Shown: positions 21,419 to 32,268 of the stretch, piece after piece | How the letters are laid out: each line of letters starts with the position of its first letter | Numbering within the stretch: the stretch's first letter is position 1 | DNA from: Patiria miniata | Lineage: Eukaryota; Echinodermata; Asteroidea; Valvatida; Asterinidae | Assembly: GCF_015706575.1 (NCBI RefSeq) | Contig: NW_024037048.1 | Span: 14,153,512 to 14,217,511, forward strand | Length of the DNA: 64,000 nt | Reading direction: 5' to 3' | Made by a program: the position numbers and the translations under genes | Notes under the pieces: model-generated | Databases searched by the model: none | The model's input: only the letters and a program-made list of their open reading frames with translations | What the model was told of the DNA's origin: nothing

Positions 21419-24400
21419 TTAGCGAAACCGCAGGGGCAACCTATGTGACCGCTTAGGATACCGCCTGGGCGGTGACATGTCTTGCCTCTCGGGCAGACTG
21501 ACTCTACTGTCTGGAACTGGTTCCTCTGTAATGGCCTCATCCACCACAGGGTACTCATCTACCAACTCCTCAACTGAACCTTGGTCATACTGACCCTCCG
21601 TTACCATGGGGTTTTCTGTCACCTCGTCCCTTGATGGACAATCCCAAGATTCGATGGCCTCACCGACATATGGTTTGAGTCGGTCCACATGGACAACCTT
21701 TGGTTTGCTACCACGCTTAAGCTGGATTCGAACCGTCACATCTGACAACCTCTTAAGAATCAGCCATGGTCCTTCCCACCTAAGTTGTAATTTAGGGGAC
21801 ATGTGCTTTTTCTTTGCAGGGTTGTGTAGCCACACAAATTGGCCCTCCTTCAACCCATGCTCAGATGCTCTTCTGTCAAAGTTCTTCTTTTGCCTCCGGG
21901 CACTTTTCCCGAGGCACTCCCTAGCCCTTTTATGGGCCTCCTGCATATCACTTCGCAACCTTTCGGCAAAGTCTGCAGTCACCTCCTCCTCAACCTCAGG
22001 ACACCCTGTCACCAGATCCACTGGGACATTCACCTCTCTCCCCAACATCATCATGTTGGGGGATTCCCCGATCGAGTCTTGCGGCGTGCACCTGTAAGCG
22101 AAGGTGGCAAAGGGGAGGAACTCATCCCAATCTTTCTGCCTTCGCCCAGGGTCAATCAGCACCGCCACGATGTTGACCAAGGTTTTATTAAACCTCTCAA
22201 CCATGCCGTCCGATTTCGGATTATAGGCGGTTGTCCGAGTCTTCGATATGCCGAGGATTTGGCACATTTTACTGAACACCTCTGACTCAAAGTTTGTGCC
22301 CTGATCAGAGTGAAGTTCTTGGGGCACCCCAAATCGACAGACAAACTCCGTCACCAATGTGTGCGCTACTGTAACTGCAGTAGCATCAGGAAGCGGAAAT
22401 GCTTCCATCCACTTGGTGCAGTAGTCGCCAACCACCATCACCCAACGATTACCATTGTCCGTGACGGGCAATGGCCCGAGCAAGTCTATTGCCACTCGCT
22501 CCATCGGAACACCAACTCGATACTGCTGTAGGGGCGCAACCCTCTTCTTTGCAGCCGACTTTCTCCTGGCACAGATATTGCAGCCCCGGAGAAATGACCG
22601 CACGTCCGCAGACATGCCTGGCCAGAAGTACCTGGCTTTGACTTTGGCCAGAGTTTTGCTAACCCCCAAGTGACCACTAAGTTGCCCACCGTGCAACTCA
22701 GACAGAATTTCCTTCCGGAACTTTGATGGCAACACCAACAGCCATCGGATGGACTTCCCGTCATCGGAGTCCCATCGCCTATGTAGAACTCCTTCCCGGA
22801 CCTCTAACTGGTCCCACTGTGACCAATAGGTCTTACAGGCTGCCGACAAGTGCGAGACCGTCTTCCACTCAGGACGACTATCGCCGTCCTCCTTCAACTT
22901 CATGAGCCAGCTCATGGTGTCATCCTGTGACTGTGCTTCCTTTAAAGCACTTCGAGACAGGGTTGGTTGGGCAGCTACGCCCCTAACCAAAAACTCACTC
23001 CCCTGAGGCTGAACCTCGGGTACTACACCAATTGCCTCGTTGACCACCTCCTCCCGGCCGCACTGTTTGCATTGCCGCCTCGACAACCCATCAGCATTAC
23101 CATGCTTCTTGCCGCTTCTGTGCTCAACCACTAAGTCGTACTGGGACAGGACTTCCATCCACCTCGCCAGCTGACCCTCGGGGTTCTTGAAATTAAGTAC
23201 CCACCGCAATGCGGCATGGTCAGTTCTGACCGTCACCCTGCGGCCGTACAAGTATTGTTTGAAATACTTCAAGTAGACAACCACAGCCAACAACTCTTTA
23301 CGAGTGACACAGTAATTTCGCTCAGGTTTGCTGAGCTTCCGGCTCGCATACGCAAGCACTTTTTCGTCACCACCCTGGACCTGCGACAACACCGCCCCGA
23401 TACCTTCACCGCTGGCATCAGTGTCCAAGATAAAGTCGCCCTCGGGCATTGGGTATGACAGAACTGGGGCGGCCTGAAGCCTGCCCTTCAGCTCGTCAAA
23501 TGCCTCCTGACAACTCTCAGTCCACACAAACTCTCTTGATTTCTCGGTCAAGGCATGAAGTGGACTTGCCACTTCTGCAAACCCCTTTATGAACTTCCGG
23601 TAGTACGATGCGAGGCCCAAAAAGCTTCTAACATCTCGTACATACCTCGGGACCGGCCAATTTGCGACTGCCTCAATCTTCTGAGGATCCGTGGCTACCC
23701 CTTCTGAGGACACAATGTGCCCGAGGTAAGTCACTGACCTCTGAAACAAATGACACTTGCTGGGCTTGAGTTTGAGCCCAGCGTCTCTAAGCCTCCCCAA
23801 CACAACTCGGAGACGTTCTAGGGTCTCCGTCACCGATTGACCAAACACGATGACGTCATCCAAATAAATCAGTAGGATTTCCCATTGCAAGCCGGCCATG
23901 ACCTTTTCCATGAGCCGCTCAAATGTTGCCGGGGCATTGCACAGCCCAAAAGGCATGCATTTCCACCGGTACAACCCGCTTCTCACTACAAATGTCGACT
24001 TTTGGCTGGCGTCCTCATCCAGAGCGACTTGCCAGTACCCCGACGCCAAGTCAAGTGTACAAAACCACTTCGCCCCACTCAACGCATCGAATGTTTCATC
24101 AATGCGCGGCACAGGATAGGCATCCTTGATGGTCACCGAATTCAACTTTCTATAATCAATACAGAAGCGTTTCGTACCATCCTTTTTGTCAACCAAAACA
24201 ACATTTGCCGCCCATGGACTGTCGGAAGGTTCAATCACCCCCCTCTTTTCCAAATCACCGACTTGTCTCTGGATTTCCTCCTGATGGCAATACGGATGAC
24301 GCCTCATCCGTTCTCTCACCGGTTTAGCATCACCAGTGCTTATGTGATGCTGGACCACGTCCGTGCGACCAATGTCGTGGTCACCCTTAGACAATACATC

Positions 24401-25387
24401 CTGAAAGTCAACTAAACATTTCCGGACATCCTCATGGCACATAGCCTCTACCTTGGCTGTACCCCTCTCAAACAAATCTTGCAAGTGCTGGGGTAACTCC
24501 TCACCAGCATTTGCCACCACATCCAACTCACCATGAATTGAACCAACCTCTACCTGGGAGATCGTTCCCGCTGTCGTCCCCTCACGTGCAACTCTTTTCT
24601 CCCTTCCGGGATTGAAGACCCGCAACGGAATAACCTCTGCTTCAGTCTCAACCAGGGATCTGGCCAAAACCAAACCCTTCTTAGCTAGGTCACCGCCACC
24701 TTCCATTGGTTCCACCATGGCTGGCCCGACCAAGTCGGCACCCTTCCGGGCAATTATACCTGGGACCATGGCCTCATGACCGGACGGAATCACTGTAGTT
24801 TTTGAAACCACTACACGTCCCACAAAGGGCTCACCGGCACCGTTTGTGCACCTGATTCGCTCACCATTGAGCCTCCACTCTCTTGACTGGAAGTCTATGT
24901 TTCCACCTGTTGGCACGAGAAAATCCATGCCAAGGATGCCACTATACTTCATTTCGGTAAACACCGCCCTTACTTGGTGCGTGGTTCGACCAACTTGCAC
25001 CTCCACCCAAGCTATGCCAAGCACGGGCAATCGACTACCGTCTACTTGCTTCACCTGGACCTCCTCCGTCTCTAAGACAGGTCTCTTCTCCTTTGGAATT
25101 TGATAGTACACCATACTACTTATCAAGGTGTCGGTGGACCCCGTGTCAATCAAAAACCGACACTTGGTCTCTCTCACCATTCCATCAACAAATAAACCAT
25201 AACGAGGGCCGCGACTTGGGTTGGGCAGAGTTATTACTCGTTGCCCATCCCCATGCTTTGACCTCTTTTCTCTACTACCACCCTCGCTGTCAGTTTGTTG
25301 TCTTTTGGACCCTTTTGTCCACTCAGCCTTCCCGCGGGTCCTACGGGGGGCTGACTGCCGTTTCCCTGTTGTGGATGTCTCTGACAC
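21419..25387 (-). CDS. Retrotransposon Pol polyprotein (copy 2, intact)
   Basis: 1,322 codons. Domains in order: aspartic protease with FLIDTGSTDTLIS (near residue 80); reverse transcriptase with FCIDYRKLN, TLDLASGYWQ and the YLDD box in LIYLDDVIVFG; RNase H with FILDTDASGEG and VRTDHAAL; integrase with an H-H-C-C finger (GHLGVSKT ... CNICARRKS) and DDE core (AIDLLGPLP, ELHSDQGTNFES, GMVERFNKT); and a GPY/F-type end with WEGPWLILKR and VHVDRLKPY. The order RT-RNase H-integrase places it in Ty3/gypsy (Metaviridae); I did not assign a clade. No stops or frameshifts are seen, so this copy could be competent. Confidence 0.93.
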   Translation of the reverse strand: MSETSTTGKRQSAPRRTRGKAEWTKGSKRQQTDSEGGSREKRSKHGDGQRVITLPNPSRGPRYGLFVDGMVRETKCRFLIDTGSTDTLISSMVYYQIPKEKRPVLETEEVQVKQVDGSRLPVLGIAWVEVQVGRTTHQVRAVFTEMKYSGILGMDFLVPTGGNIDFQSREWRLNGERIRCTNGAGEPFVGRVVVSKTTVIPSGHEAMVPGIIARKGADLVGPAMVEPMEGGGDLAKKGLVLARSLVETEAEVIPLRVFNPGREKRVAREGTTAGTISQVEVGSIHGELDVVANAGEELPQHLQDLFERGTAKVEAMCHEDVRKCLVDFQDVLSKGDHDIGRTDVVQHHISTGDAKPVRERMRRHPYCHQEEIQRQVGDLEKRGVIEPSDSPWAANVVLVDKKDGTKRFCIDYRKLNSVTIKDAYPVPRIDETFDALSGAKWFCTLDLASGYWQVALDEDASQKSTFVVRSGLYRWKCMPFGLCNAPATFERLMEKVMAGLQWEILLIYLDDVIVFGQSVTETLERLRVVLGRLRDAGLKLKPSKCHLFQRSVTYLGHIVSSEGVATDPQKIEAVANWPVPRYVRDVRSFLGLASYYRKFIKGFAEVASPLHALTEKSREFVWTESCQEAFDELKGRLQAAPVLSYPMPEGDFILDTDASGEGIGAVLSQVQGGDEKVLAYASRKLSKPERNYCVTRKELLAVVVYLKYFKQYLYGRRVTVRTDHAALRWVLNFKNPEGQLARWMEVLSQYDLVVEHRSGKKHGNADGLSRRQCKQCGREEVVNEAIGVVPEVQPQGSEFLVRGVAAQPTLSRSALKEAQSQDDTMSWLMKLKEDGDSRPEWKTVSHLSAACKTYWSQWDQLEVREGVLHRRWDSDDGKSIRWLLVLPSKFRKEILSELHGGQLSGHLGVSKTLAKVKARYFWPGMSADVRSFLRGCNICARRKSAAKKRVAPLQQYRVGVPMERVAIDLLGPLPVTDNGNRWVMVVGDYCTKWMEAFPLPDATAVTVAHTLVTEFVCRFGVPQELHSDQGTNFESEVFSKMCQILGISKTRTTAYNPKSDGMVERFNKTLVNIVAVLIDPGRRQKDWDEFLPFATFAYRCTPQDSIGESPNMMMLGREVNVPVDLVTGCPEVEEEVTADFAERLRSDMQEAHKRARECLGKSARRQKKNFDRRASEHGLKEGQFVWLHNPAKKKHMSPKLQLRWEGPWLILKRLSDVTVRIQLKRGSKPKVVHVDRLKPYVGEAIESWDCPSRDEVTENPMVTEGQYDQGSVEELVDEYPVVDEAITEEPVPDSRVSLPERQDMSPPRRYPKRSHRLPLRFR

Positions 25388-26874
25388 TCCCGGGCGAAAT
25401 GCCCTATCTCACCACACTTGAAGCACTTCAGGGTACTGGGCTTGTTCGTTTTGGGGGACATGCCCTGACCTTGACCCTTAATCTGAGTCGACAACGACTT
25501 TACCAATTCAGCCACAGACTTCAATGCCTGGGCCTGTTCACCGATACTTTTCTCTAAAGTCTCAAACCTCTGCTCTGTTCCGGAGTCAACAGTCCTCGCC
25601 AGCTTGGCGGGCTTCCGGTCAAACAACCTTTGCTGTTCGACCTTATCAAAGTTCTCTGTCTCTAGGGCAGCCTGGACCGCTTCATCCAAAGTTTTGGGAC
25701 GAGCCCGATGAATGCCCTCCCTGACTGAATGACAATCAACGGCGTCTATGAAGTGGTTCTTAGCCAACCTCTCCCGAGCATCCTCCTGCAACTCAGGGTA
25801 TGCTCTTGCTGTTAACTCGTGAATCGCTTGCCCTAATTCCTGCAAGCCCTCCTTTGGCTTTTGGCGTCGATGTCTCAATTCGACAAGATAATTTTCACTC
25901 TGTCGAGCTGACCCAAACCTGCGCTCCAGCAGCTTAACAAGTGCACTGTACTTGTACTTGTGGCCCGAGTCACCCAACAACCGCAGAGCGTCTCCCTGCA
26001 AGCTTGCGGCTAACCACCTCGCAGCCTGCTCCTCGCTCCACATATTCACCTCACGACATGACTCAAAATGGCGGAAGTACTCCTTCCAGAGTACCTTCCC
26101 ACTGTACCGATCAGGGGTTATGTTTGGCCTGCGATTTGGTCGCTCCAAACTACCCATCTGACCCACACCACCATGGACCCGTGCCTCTCTTTTCAGTGGC
26201 CACGGACCCACTGACGAGATGTCAACTTGAGCTGAACTGTTGTTCTTTGCCTCTACTGGTCGAGTCGCGAAACTCAACAGTTCACTATGTACCTGTTTAG
26301 GGGTACACAATTCCTTATCTTCAACGAACGGGTTGGTACTCGCCCTACCCCGTCTCACACCAACCTCAGGCGTGAACGACAACAGATCCCCATTAGGACC
26401 CTCGGTCTCCCTAGAAATAGGTGTCGACTGCGCTCGGGGGAACACCCCTGAGCTTTGTCCTTTCCGAGGTGTACTTTCAATAAAGCTCACCCCCCTCCCC
26501 ACTGTAGGGACCAACTCAGGCACCACACCTGCACCTGACTCTCTCCCCGTCGCTCCAGAGACATACCCAGATGTCTCTTCGGGCAACCTAAACTCAACAT
26601 CGGAATCAACACGACGGCGCACACGCCCTCTCTCGGCTTGTGTACCCCCGTTTCCTCCATTTGGGGAATCACCCGACTGCAAATCCATGGCAGCTAGCGC
26701 CAACTTCTTTTCAGTGAGGTCCTTTTCCCACTGCAGTATTTGGTTTTCCATCCGCAGTCGTTGCACCTCGACCTCAGCACTCGAGGTGCCAATTCGACCT
26801 TTCGAGCCTGGATCGCTCATCTCTACCCAAAAATCACCACCGAAATCAACAACGCGTGAAGACCAATTGTGCAA
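25234..26874 (-). CDS. Retrotransposon Gag (copy 2)
   Basis: Same 546-codon protein as at 17,013-18,653, with the capsid-like region and a single CCHC knuckle (CFKCGEIGHFARECQRH). It overlaps the pol frame by 154 nt, with pol in the -1 frame. The copies show no visible amino-acid change, consistent with very recent duplication. Confidence 0.9.
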   Translation of the reverse strand: MHNWSSRVVDFGGDFWVEMSDPGSKGRIGTSSAEVEVQRLRMENQILQWEKDLTEKKLALAAMDLQSGDSPNGGNGGTQAERGRVRRRVDSDVEFRLPEETSGYVSGATGRESGAGVVPELVPTVGRGVSFIESTPRKGQSSGVFPRAQSTPISRETEGPNGDLLSFTPEVGVRRGRASTNPFVEDKELCTPKQVHSELLSFATRPVEAKNNSSAQVDISSVGPWPLKREARVHGGVGQMGSLERPNRRPNITPDRYSGKVLWKEYFRHFESCREVNMWSEEQAARWLAASLQGDALRLLGDSGHKYKYSALVKLLERRFGSARQSENYLVELRHRRQKPKEGLQELGQAIHELTARAYPELQEDARERLAKNHFIDAVDCHSVREGIHRARPKTLDEAVQAALETENFDKVEQQRLFDRKPAKLARTVDSGTEQRFETLEKSIGEQAQALKSVAELVKSLSTQIKGQGQGMSPKTNKPSTLKCFKCGEIGHFARECQRHPQQGNGSQPPVGPAGRLSGQKGPKDNKLTARVVVEKRGQSMGMGNE

Positions 26875-26913
26875 TTATATTAGTCAACAGAGAAGTCCGC
26901 TTAATCAATTCCA

Positions 26914-26931
26914 ATCCCACTTCTGACACCA
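26914..26931 (-). other. Primer-binding site, copy 2 (tRNA-Leu type)
   Basis: Same 18-base site as in copy 1, two bases inside LTR 3. Confidence 0.75.
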
Positions 26932-26933
26932 TT

Positions 26934-27928
26934 TGTGGCGGGTCTGTTCCCGAACCAAGTTATTCCTCGGACCAGGGACTACACAAAGCAGTCTAAAGGC
27001 TAAGGATGCAGGCTCGTTTTGGGTGGAAATCTACCGCCGCAGGAATTGATCCCTAAACCTTCTGTTAACTAGGCAATAACACAATAACAAGGACAACTGG
27101 CAACTGAATGGTCGGTAATCTCAAGTAACACGATGATTTATTTCAGAGACAACAATTAAATGATTAAATGATTTGGGAGTAATTGTCTTGGGTAGCTTTA
27201 TTACAACCTGTGGTTTTCGAATATGAGCCCTATTTGCAATATACAACTAATATCGCACTGCTCACTCCAATAATCACTGCACAAACTAATGCTGCATTAC
27301 AGGAACGCTATAGCAATGCACAACCAATACTGCAATACATGAACGCTATAGCAATGCACAACCAATGCTGCAATACATGAACACTATAGCAATGCACAGA
27401 CCAATGCTGCAATGTAGAAACAATACAGCAACGCAACAACCAATGCTGCACTGCCTAAACAATATCCCATTGCATAGCTCAGTGCCACTGTGGAGATATG
27501 GTTTGTGCGCACGTAGCACTACGAAACCATGGGCCCAGCCCCAATCAACCACAATGCACCCACAAGTGTACGGCTAAACTGTCCAACAGTTCGCCCGCGC
27601 GTAGCTAGCATATAGCGCAAATCACCATATAGCAATACACGCCACAGCGAGAGCACACTCAACTCACGTTTGTACAGCTCGCTGCCACTTGCCAGAACCC
27701 TCCGCGCGTACGTACGTAGCAATCTACTTACGCGCATACATAGCACATGCACTAAACCATTATGATGCACTAAACATATGGGGCTTTGTTAACCAATCGC
27801 GTGCGTGCATACACGCACACCTTGACTGCTAAGCCACGCCCAGTCACGGGCGTACTATACTACAGTTCATTCATAAGATTAGAATACAATAACATGAACA
27901 AGGGCATAAAACTACACTTTCCGTCACA
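26934..27928 (-). repeat. LTR 3
   Basis: 995 bp, the 5' LTR of copy 2 in transcription terms. Its outer edge (TTCCGTCACA) is followed by GTAC and defines the LTR boundary unambiguously. Confidence 0.95.
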
Positions 27929-27932
27929 GTAC
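27929..27932. repeat. Target-site duplication GTAC, right
   Basis: Pairs with 9,968-9,971. Joining the flanks restores a normal unit of the ~190-bp repeat (ACAGTGTACTAATCGCG). Confidence 0.85.
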
Positions 27933-28500
27933 TAATCGCGACAAATTCAATTCGAATTCGAGTCATTTTTAATGGAACAAAAAACAGCACTCATTGTGGA
28001 GACGATAACTCAAGAACAACGCAATGCACTGTATTGAAATTTCGTTCGATAATTGTTCGGGGTATAAGACACAAGTGGTTTGAAAATTGACGGGAACCAT
28101 CAAAGAATAAATTTAATATGATTTCAAGAAATACAACGTACTAATCGCGAAAAATTCGATTCGAATTCGAGTCACTTTTGACAAAAATAAAGCACTCTTT
28201 GTGGAGACCAGGAGACCGTAACTCGAGAAAAACACATTGCACGGATTTGAAATTGCGTCCCATAATTGACTGTGACACTGAAATTCGACAGAAACCGTTG
28301 AAGAAAAAAATTAACGAACAAAAACAAAAACTACAGTGTGTATAAGGAGGGCTTTCCCGTACATTTTACAAACATCAATGTCTTCCAAAAGAGGGCGCGC
28401 TACATAAATACTGGCCACCACCTTAAAGACTTCTGTCAACGCGGATCGCGATCTGCCCAAACGAAGTCGGCATTATAAGTGAACAAAATTAAAACACAAT
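27933..28500. repeat. ~190-bp tandem repeat (right of retrotransposon) and degenerate tail
   Basis: Continuation of the array split by the retrotransposon. The end (about 28,340-28,500) matches 9,460-9,620, including AAAAGAGGGCGCGCTACA. No gene. Confidence 0.75.
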
Positions 28501-28870
28501 CAGCTGTCCAAGCTTAATTCAATGCGTCATTTAAGTTTTGAGATGTCCAGCTGGACTATGCAAAAGTGAGGCAAATGTTCTGTTTGGACTGTGAGTGCAG
28601 CCTATCGCCAAGTTTTTCTCAATGTTGACACAAGACCGTGACTGTTGAGGTAGAGAAAAACAACATATTGTCTCATGTTTGTCTATTTTTCATGACTAGT
28701 TATCTGACTAGAATTCAATTCAATGCGTCACTTAATTTTTGAGATAGTGTGTCCAGCTGGACTGTCGTTTCTGTGCAAAAGTGAGGCAAATTTTCTGTTT
28801 GGACTGCGACTGCGCAGCCGTATCGTCAATTTTTTGGTATATTCTGTTTAATATTTTCTAACTCCGAGTC
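28501..28870. repeat. Two-copy ~210-bp repeat
   Basis: Landmarks TTCAATGCGTCA, GTCCAGCTGGACT and GTGAGGCAAA recur about 210 bp apart. No gene. Confidence 0.6.
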
Positions 28871-28907
28871 ATTTTATTTTATTTTTTCAAGTTATCAAAG
28901 AAAAACA

Positions 28908-28939
28908 AATAACGATTCCCACAAGTGGGAATCGTTATT
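28908..28939. repeat. Short hairpin (15-bp perfect arms)
   Basis: The arms AATAACGATTCCCAC and its complement are separated by AA. A short tandem repeat (CTTTTTGCTTAGGAA, ~50-bp spacing) follows at 28,980-29,100. This may be an old transposon end. Confidence 0.6.
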
Positions 28940-29100
28940 AGTTTTCCGTTTTGCTGTCGAGAATGGATTTTGGATTCGAAGTCCGTTATTCGTTTTTCTT
29001 TTTGCTTAGGAAATGGGAATTGGTTTCGTTATCCGTTGTTCTTTTTGCTTAGGAATTGGGGAAGTGGGTTTCGTTATCCGTTTTTCTTTTTGCTTAGTTA

Positions 29101-29529
29101 ATGCGGAATTAATGGGTTATGAGATTGTCACTTGACACCGTTAATTGTGAAGGGCGCCATCTGATGTTGTTTGATGATATCCCCCCCCCTCCCAAAAAAA
29201 AGTCCAATCCTATCGAGAAAGGAATTGGGATTTCTCAATGCATGATTGGAAAATGTGGACTTCGCAACTTCGTCCCCAGGGTTATCTTTATTTTGTAACT
29301 TTCTTTCCTGTATTAAGTACCTGTCAGTGCGTACCGCTCAACACTACGTAAACGAGATTGTATTTGACACCGTTAATTGTGAAGAGCGCCACCTATTGTT
29401 TGGTTATCCCGAGATGGAATGTAACTATGTCATGTATTGATGTACATGTATGTGGCGGAAGGCTAGGCCTGTACACTAGGCATGTCAGGTAAGTCGGGAC
29501 TATTTACTTCAATACTTGTCAAAATTCAA
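29101..29529. other. Non-coding spacer
   Basis: Contains two copies of a short segment (GACACCGTTAATTGTGAAG near 29,130 and 29,365). A 64-codon ORF at 29,246-29,440 has no recognisable domain and I do not call it a gene. Confidence 0.5.
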
Positions 29530-29966
29530 CTTCCTTAAAAATACAGACAGAGCATTATTTCCCTTTGACATAAAGCATGTGTTTCCTTTGACATGCAGCC
29601 ATCCAGAATAACCTGAGAGATCTCTGAAAGGCTCCATGAAATGAATTGGACACTGAAACATATATTACAATAATCAGGCCAACCAAGAACCAAACATGTG
29701 GTGTTTTCTATTACATATAAAAAAAACAACAACTGTGTGGTAGGGTAGGTAAAAATCTGTTTTGGGGGTTTGACATTTCTATAGCCTAAAAATATAAGGT
29801 GGGATGATAGTCATTAAAATTTACTTTTTTTTCTCTATTTTGCTTCCATTAGTTAACATGTGAATCATTCTGCACTACTGACCAACTTACACAAAATAAA
29901 TATAAAGTTTATAGTTTTCACTGCGAGGGGGGGGGGGGGTGCTTGAGCGCAAGGAGGAGATTCTAC
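29530..29966. repeat. Duplicated intron-like spacer (block C, copy 3)
   Basis: Third copy of the 3,380-3,811 / 5,740-6,104 spacer. It lies beside an SLC12-like pseudo-exon, as the other copies do. Confidence 0.75.
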
Positions 29967-30112
29967 CTTCTCTTTGAGCGTGGTGACTTCTTCCTTGCTG
30001 ATCTTCCAAGGAAACTTCTCCGTGGTCTCCAGGCTGCTTCCTCATCCAGCATCCAGGGTTTGGAGAGCTCCTTGATGATTGTGCTGGTCTTGATCTTACC
30101 CAACCCACCAAT
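29967..30112 (-). pseudogene. SLC12-like exon/pseudo-exon (IGGLGKIKTNTII type)
   Basis: After TCTAG on the minus strand the frame reads IGGLGKIKTNTIIKELSKPW, then a 2-nt length difference from the 320-bp copies breaks the frame before FPWKISKE. It ends at AAG|GTAGAA. The first codons join in phase to the exon at 30,971-31,096, giving LMQ-IGGLGKIKTNTII, matching the NKCC order LMQAAGLGRMKPNT. Order and phase therefore fit one ancestral gene on the minus strand, but the frameshift argues this exon is dead. Confidence 0.65.
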
Positions 30113-30970
30113 CTAGACGGAAACCAATCAGGAAGGAAAGCATTTGGTCTGAATAAATTGTGTTCAGGTCTTGGAAAAGATCAACGTTAGTGCTGAAAAA
30201 AAAACGAAAAACCTGGACAAATCTGGTTTAATGATCTTGTTATACATTTTGCAACTTTGACTTAATTTTTAAAAGACCTGCTTGCATTTTATTCAAACTG
30301 TTCATCAAAATTCATTCAGCAAAGTCTTCTTCAAGTACTCAACTGTGAGTACACATTTCGGTACTCAAAATACTCATCGAAATATTCCTTAAAATAATTC
30401 ACCAGGGGTACACAAGACTTGTAGAAAGGTACTCAACTAATACAAAACCTCAGGATTCATTGAAAACAAATGAATCGACTCATAAAGTAGTACTCAGTAA
30501 AAAGTAGTCTACTTGTCAAAAAAAATGCTCAACTCATACTCGACTTATCGCAGACTACTTCACTCGTCGAGCAGACTCGACTTAAAAGACCAAAGTTATC
30601 AAACAGTACCTCAATCCATTTAAAACTGGTGTTCCAGAGTCCCTAACTTAACTCAACTAAACTCAACTTAAATAGATTCAAGTTTCAAACACAGGCAAAG
30701 TTCTTGTATTAATTTTCCATTGATTAGATGCTGGTGTCATTCTGAACGAAGGCAACACTCAATCTTTGGACGACTTTCATACTAGTTGCTCCTCAACGTT
30801 TCAAACGTCAAACTTAATTCAACTCTTTGGAATAATTTAGTTCGGCACTTCTCTGAATGCTAGTCTGAAACGCGTGTTGTTGTCAAAAGGTACACAACTC
30901 ATCAAAATGCAGAAAACTTGAGCTATCCACGCATACTCAGGTCTGACCCTGATCCCCCTCATAAGCCTAC
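30113..30970. other. Intron-like spacer
   Basis: AT-rich sequence with many scattered ACTC/CTCAACT motifs, between two SLC12-like exons. No gene or recognisable element is seen. Confidence 0.5.
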
Positions 30971-31096
30971 CTGCATGAGTGCCTGTGCCCCGGTTCTTAG
31001 CGTAGGGCTTGCTACCATGGCTGGGAATGCCTTGATCTTCTGAACATCCACCCATTTCTCGTGAGAGTCTTTCAGAAGCTCCATCAAATGTGTACT
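30971..31096 (-). pseudogene. SLC12 (NKCC-like) exon, well-formed
   Basis: A 126-nt, phase-0 exon on the minus strand with GAGCAG upstream and CAG|GTAGGC downstream. It encodes 42 residues including KWVDVQKIKAF and LRTGAQALMQ, matching the NKCC segment [21 protein letters not shown]. It has no stop or frameshift and is the best-preserved SLC12 piece here. I call it pseudogene because the downstream exons found in the window are broken. If functional exons lie elsewhere it could belong to a live gene. Confidence 0.6.
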
Positions 31097-31099
31097 CTG

Positions 31100-31815
31100 C
31101 TCATGAAGGAGACTATAACCAGCTTGGCTCGGAGGGTGTTTTTTTTAGAAGGAAATTATGGAGGAGACTAACCATCTTGGCTTGGAGGATATTTTTTAGA
31201 AGGGTATTATTTAGAAGGGTATTAATAAGGAAACTAACCATATTGGCTTGGAGGATATTTTTAGGAGAGAATTACTGAGGGGACTTACCACCTTGGCAAG
31301 GAGGATTTGTTTTAGAAGGGCACTATGGAGGAGACTATAACCATCTTGGATAGGAGGATATTTCTTTTTAGAAGGGAACTGTAGAGGGGACTAACCAGCT
31401 TGGCTCGGAGGGTTTTTTTTAGAAGGGAATTATGGAGAAGACCAACCATCGTGGCTAGGAGGATATTTTTTAAAAGGAAATTACAGAGGAGACTAACTAT
31501 CTTGGCTAGGAGAATAATTTTAGAAGGGAATTATGGAGGAGACTTTAGCAAGAAGGATTTTTTTAAAAGGGAAATATGGAGAACACCAACCATCCGGCCT
31601 GGCTAGGAGGATATTTTTAAGAAGGGAATTATGGAGGAGACGAACCATCATGGTTAGAAGGATATTTGTTTTAGAAAGGAATTATGGCTAGGAGGATATT
31701 TTCAAAAGGGAATTATGGAGAAAGCTATAACCATCTTGGCTAGGGGATATTTTTTAAAAGGAATTAATGAGGATATATTAACGATCTTGGCTAGGAGGAT
31801 ATATTGTTGTTTTTT
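31100..31815 (+). repeat. Minisatellite array, ~50-bp unit (forward)
   Basis: Fourth forward array of the same unit, directly upstream (on the minus strand) of the well-formed SLC12-like exon, so probably intronic in origin. Confidence 0.9.
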
Positions 31816-32268
31816 CCATTTTTGTGAAATTTTTAAATATCGTGACCAAGGACGAATTAGTTATAATGCAGGCTAGGGGGCCTACTTTGTTAATGAGGAA
31901 AAAGGATTTAAAAAATTTGAAAAAAGGAGGTTAATCGAAACATTTTCCAGATCCTCTCCCCCCCCCCCCCAACTTGACATCGCACCCCCCAGCCAAAGCT
32001 AGATCCACCCCTGTTTATTTAGGATTTCACGCTAGTTTCTGCTATAGTGAGTAGGTTTTCCTAATTGTGAAGTAAGTGCCCTTAGATTAGCCACTCATTA
32101 TTTTCATGGGAATTGCCAACACTACAACAGACATTTTTGCATGACACTTAAAAAATTACGGCTTTTGCAAAAGTGTAAACAATCAGTTACAGAGGATTAC
32201 TTCTGTGTTTACAGGGATAGCGCAGATTTTCTGTGCAAGCGTGCTGTAAGCACAGAGTGAGATTCTAC
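31816..32268. repeat. Post-minisatellite repeat, copy 3
   Basis: Matches 1,886-2,370, including the poly-C run and AAGTGTAAACAATCAGTTAC. It leads into the SLC12-like fragment hit by the Polinton. Confidence 0.75.

Larger units (their letters stand above)
9972..27928 (-). mobile_element. Tandem Ty3/gypsy LTR retrotransposon (LTR-int-LTR-int-LTR)
   Basis: Three 995-bp LTRs flank two nearly identical internal regions of 7,746 and 7,226 bp, all in minus orientation. LTRs begin TGTGGCGGG and end TTCCGTCACA in plus-strand reading. The 520-bp length difference is explained by one 515-bp MITE with its TTAA duplication plus one G in a homopolymer. I also saw one base substitution in pol (Tyr versus Cys codon). 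The layout implies one insertion followed by LTR-LTR unequal recombination. Domain order is gag, protease, RT, RNase H, integrase, then a zinc-finger ORF. Confidence 0.95.
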
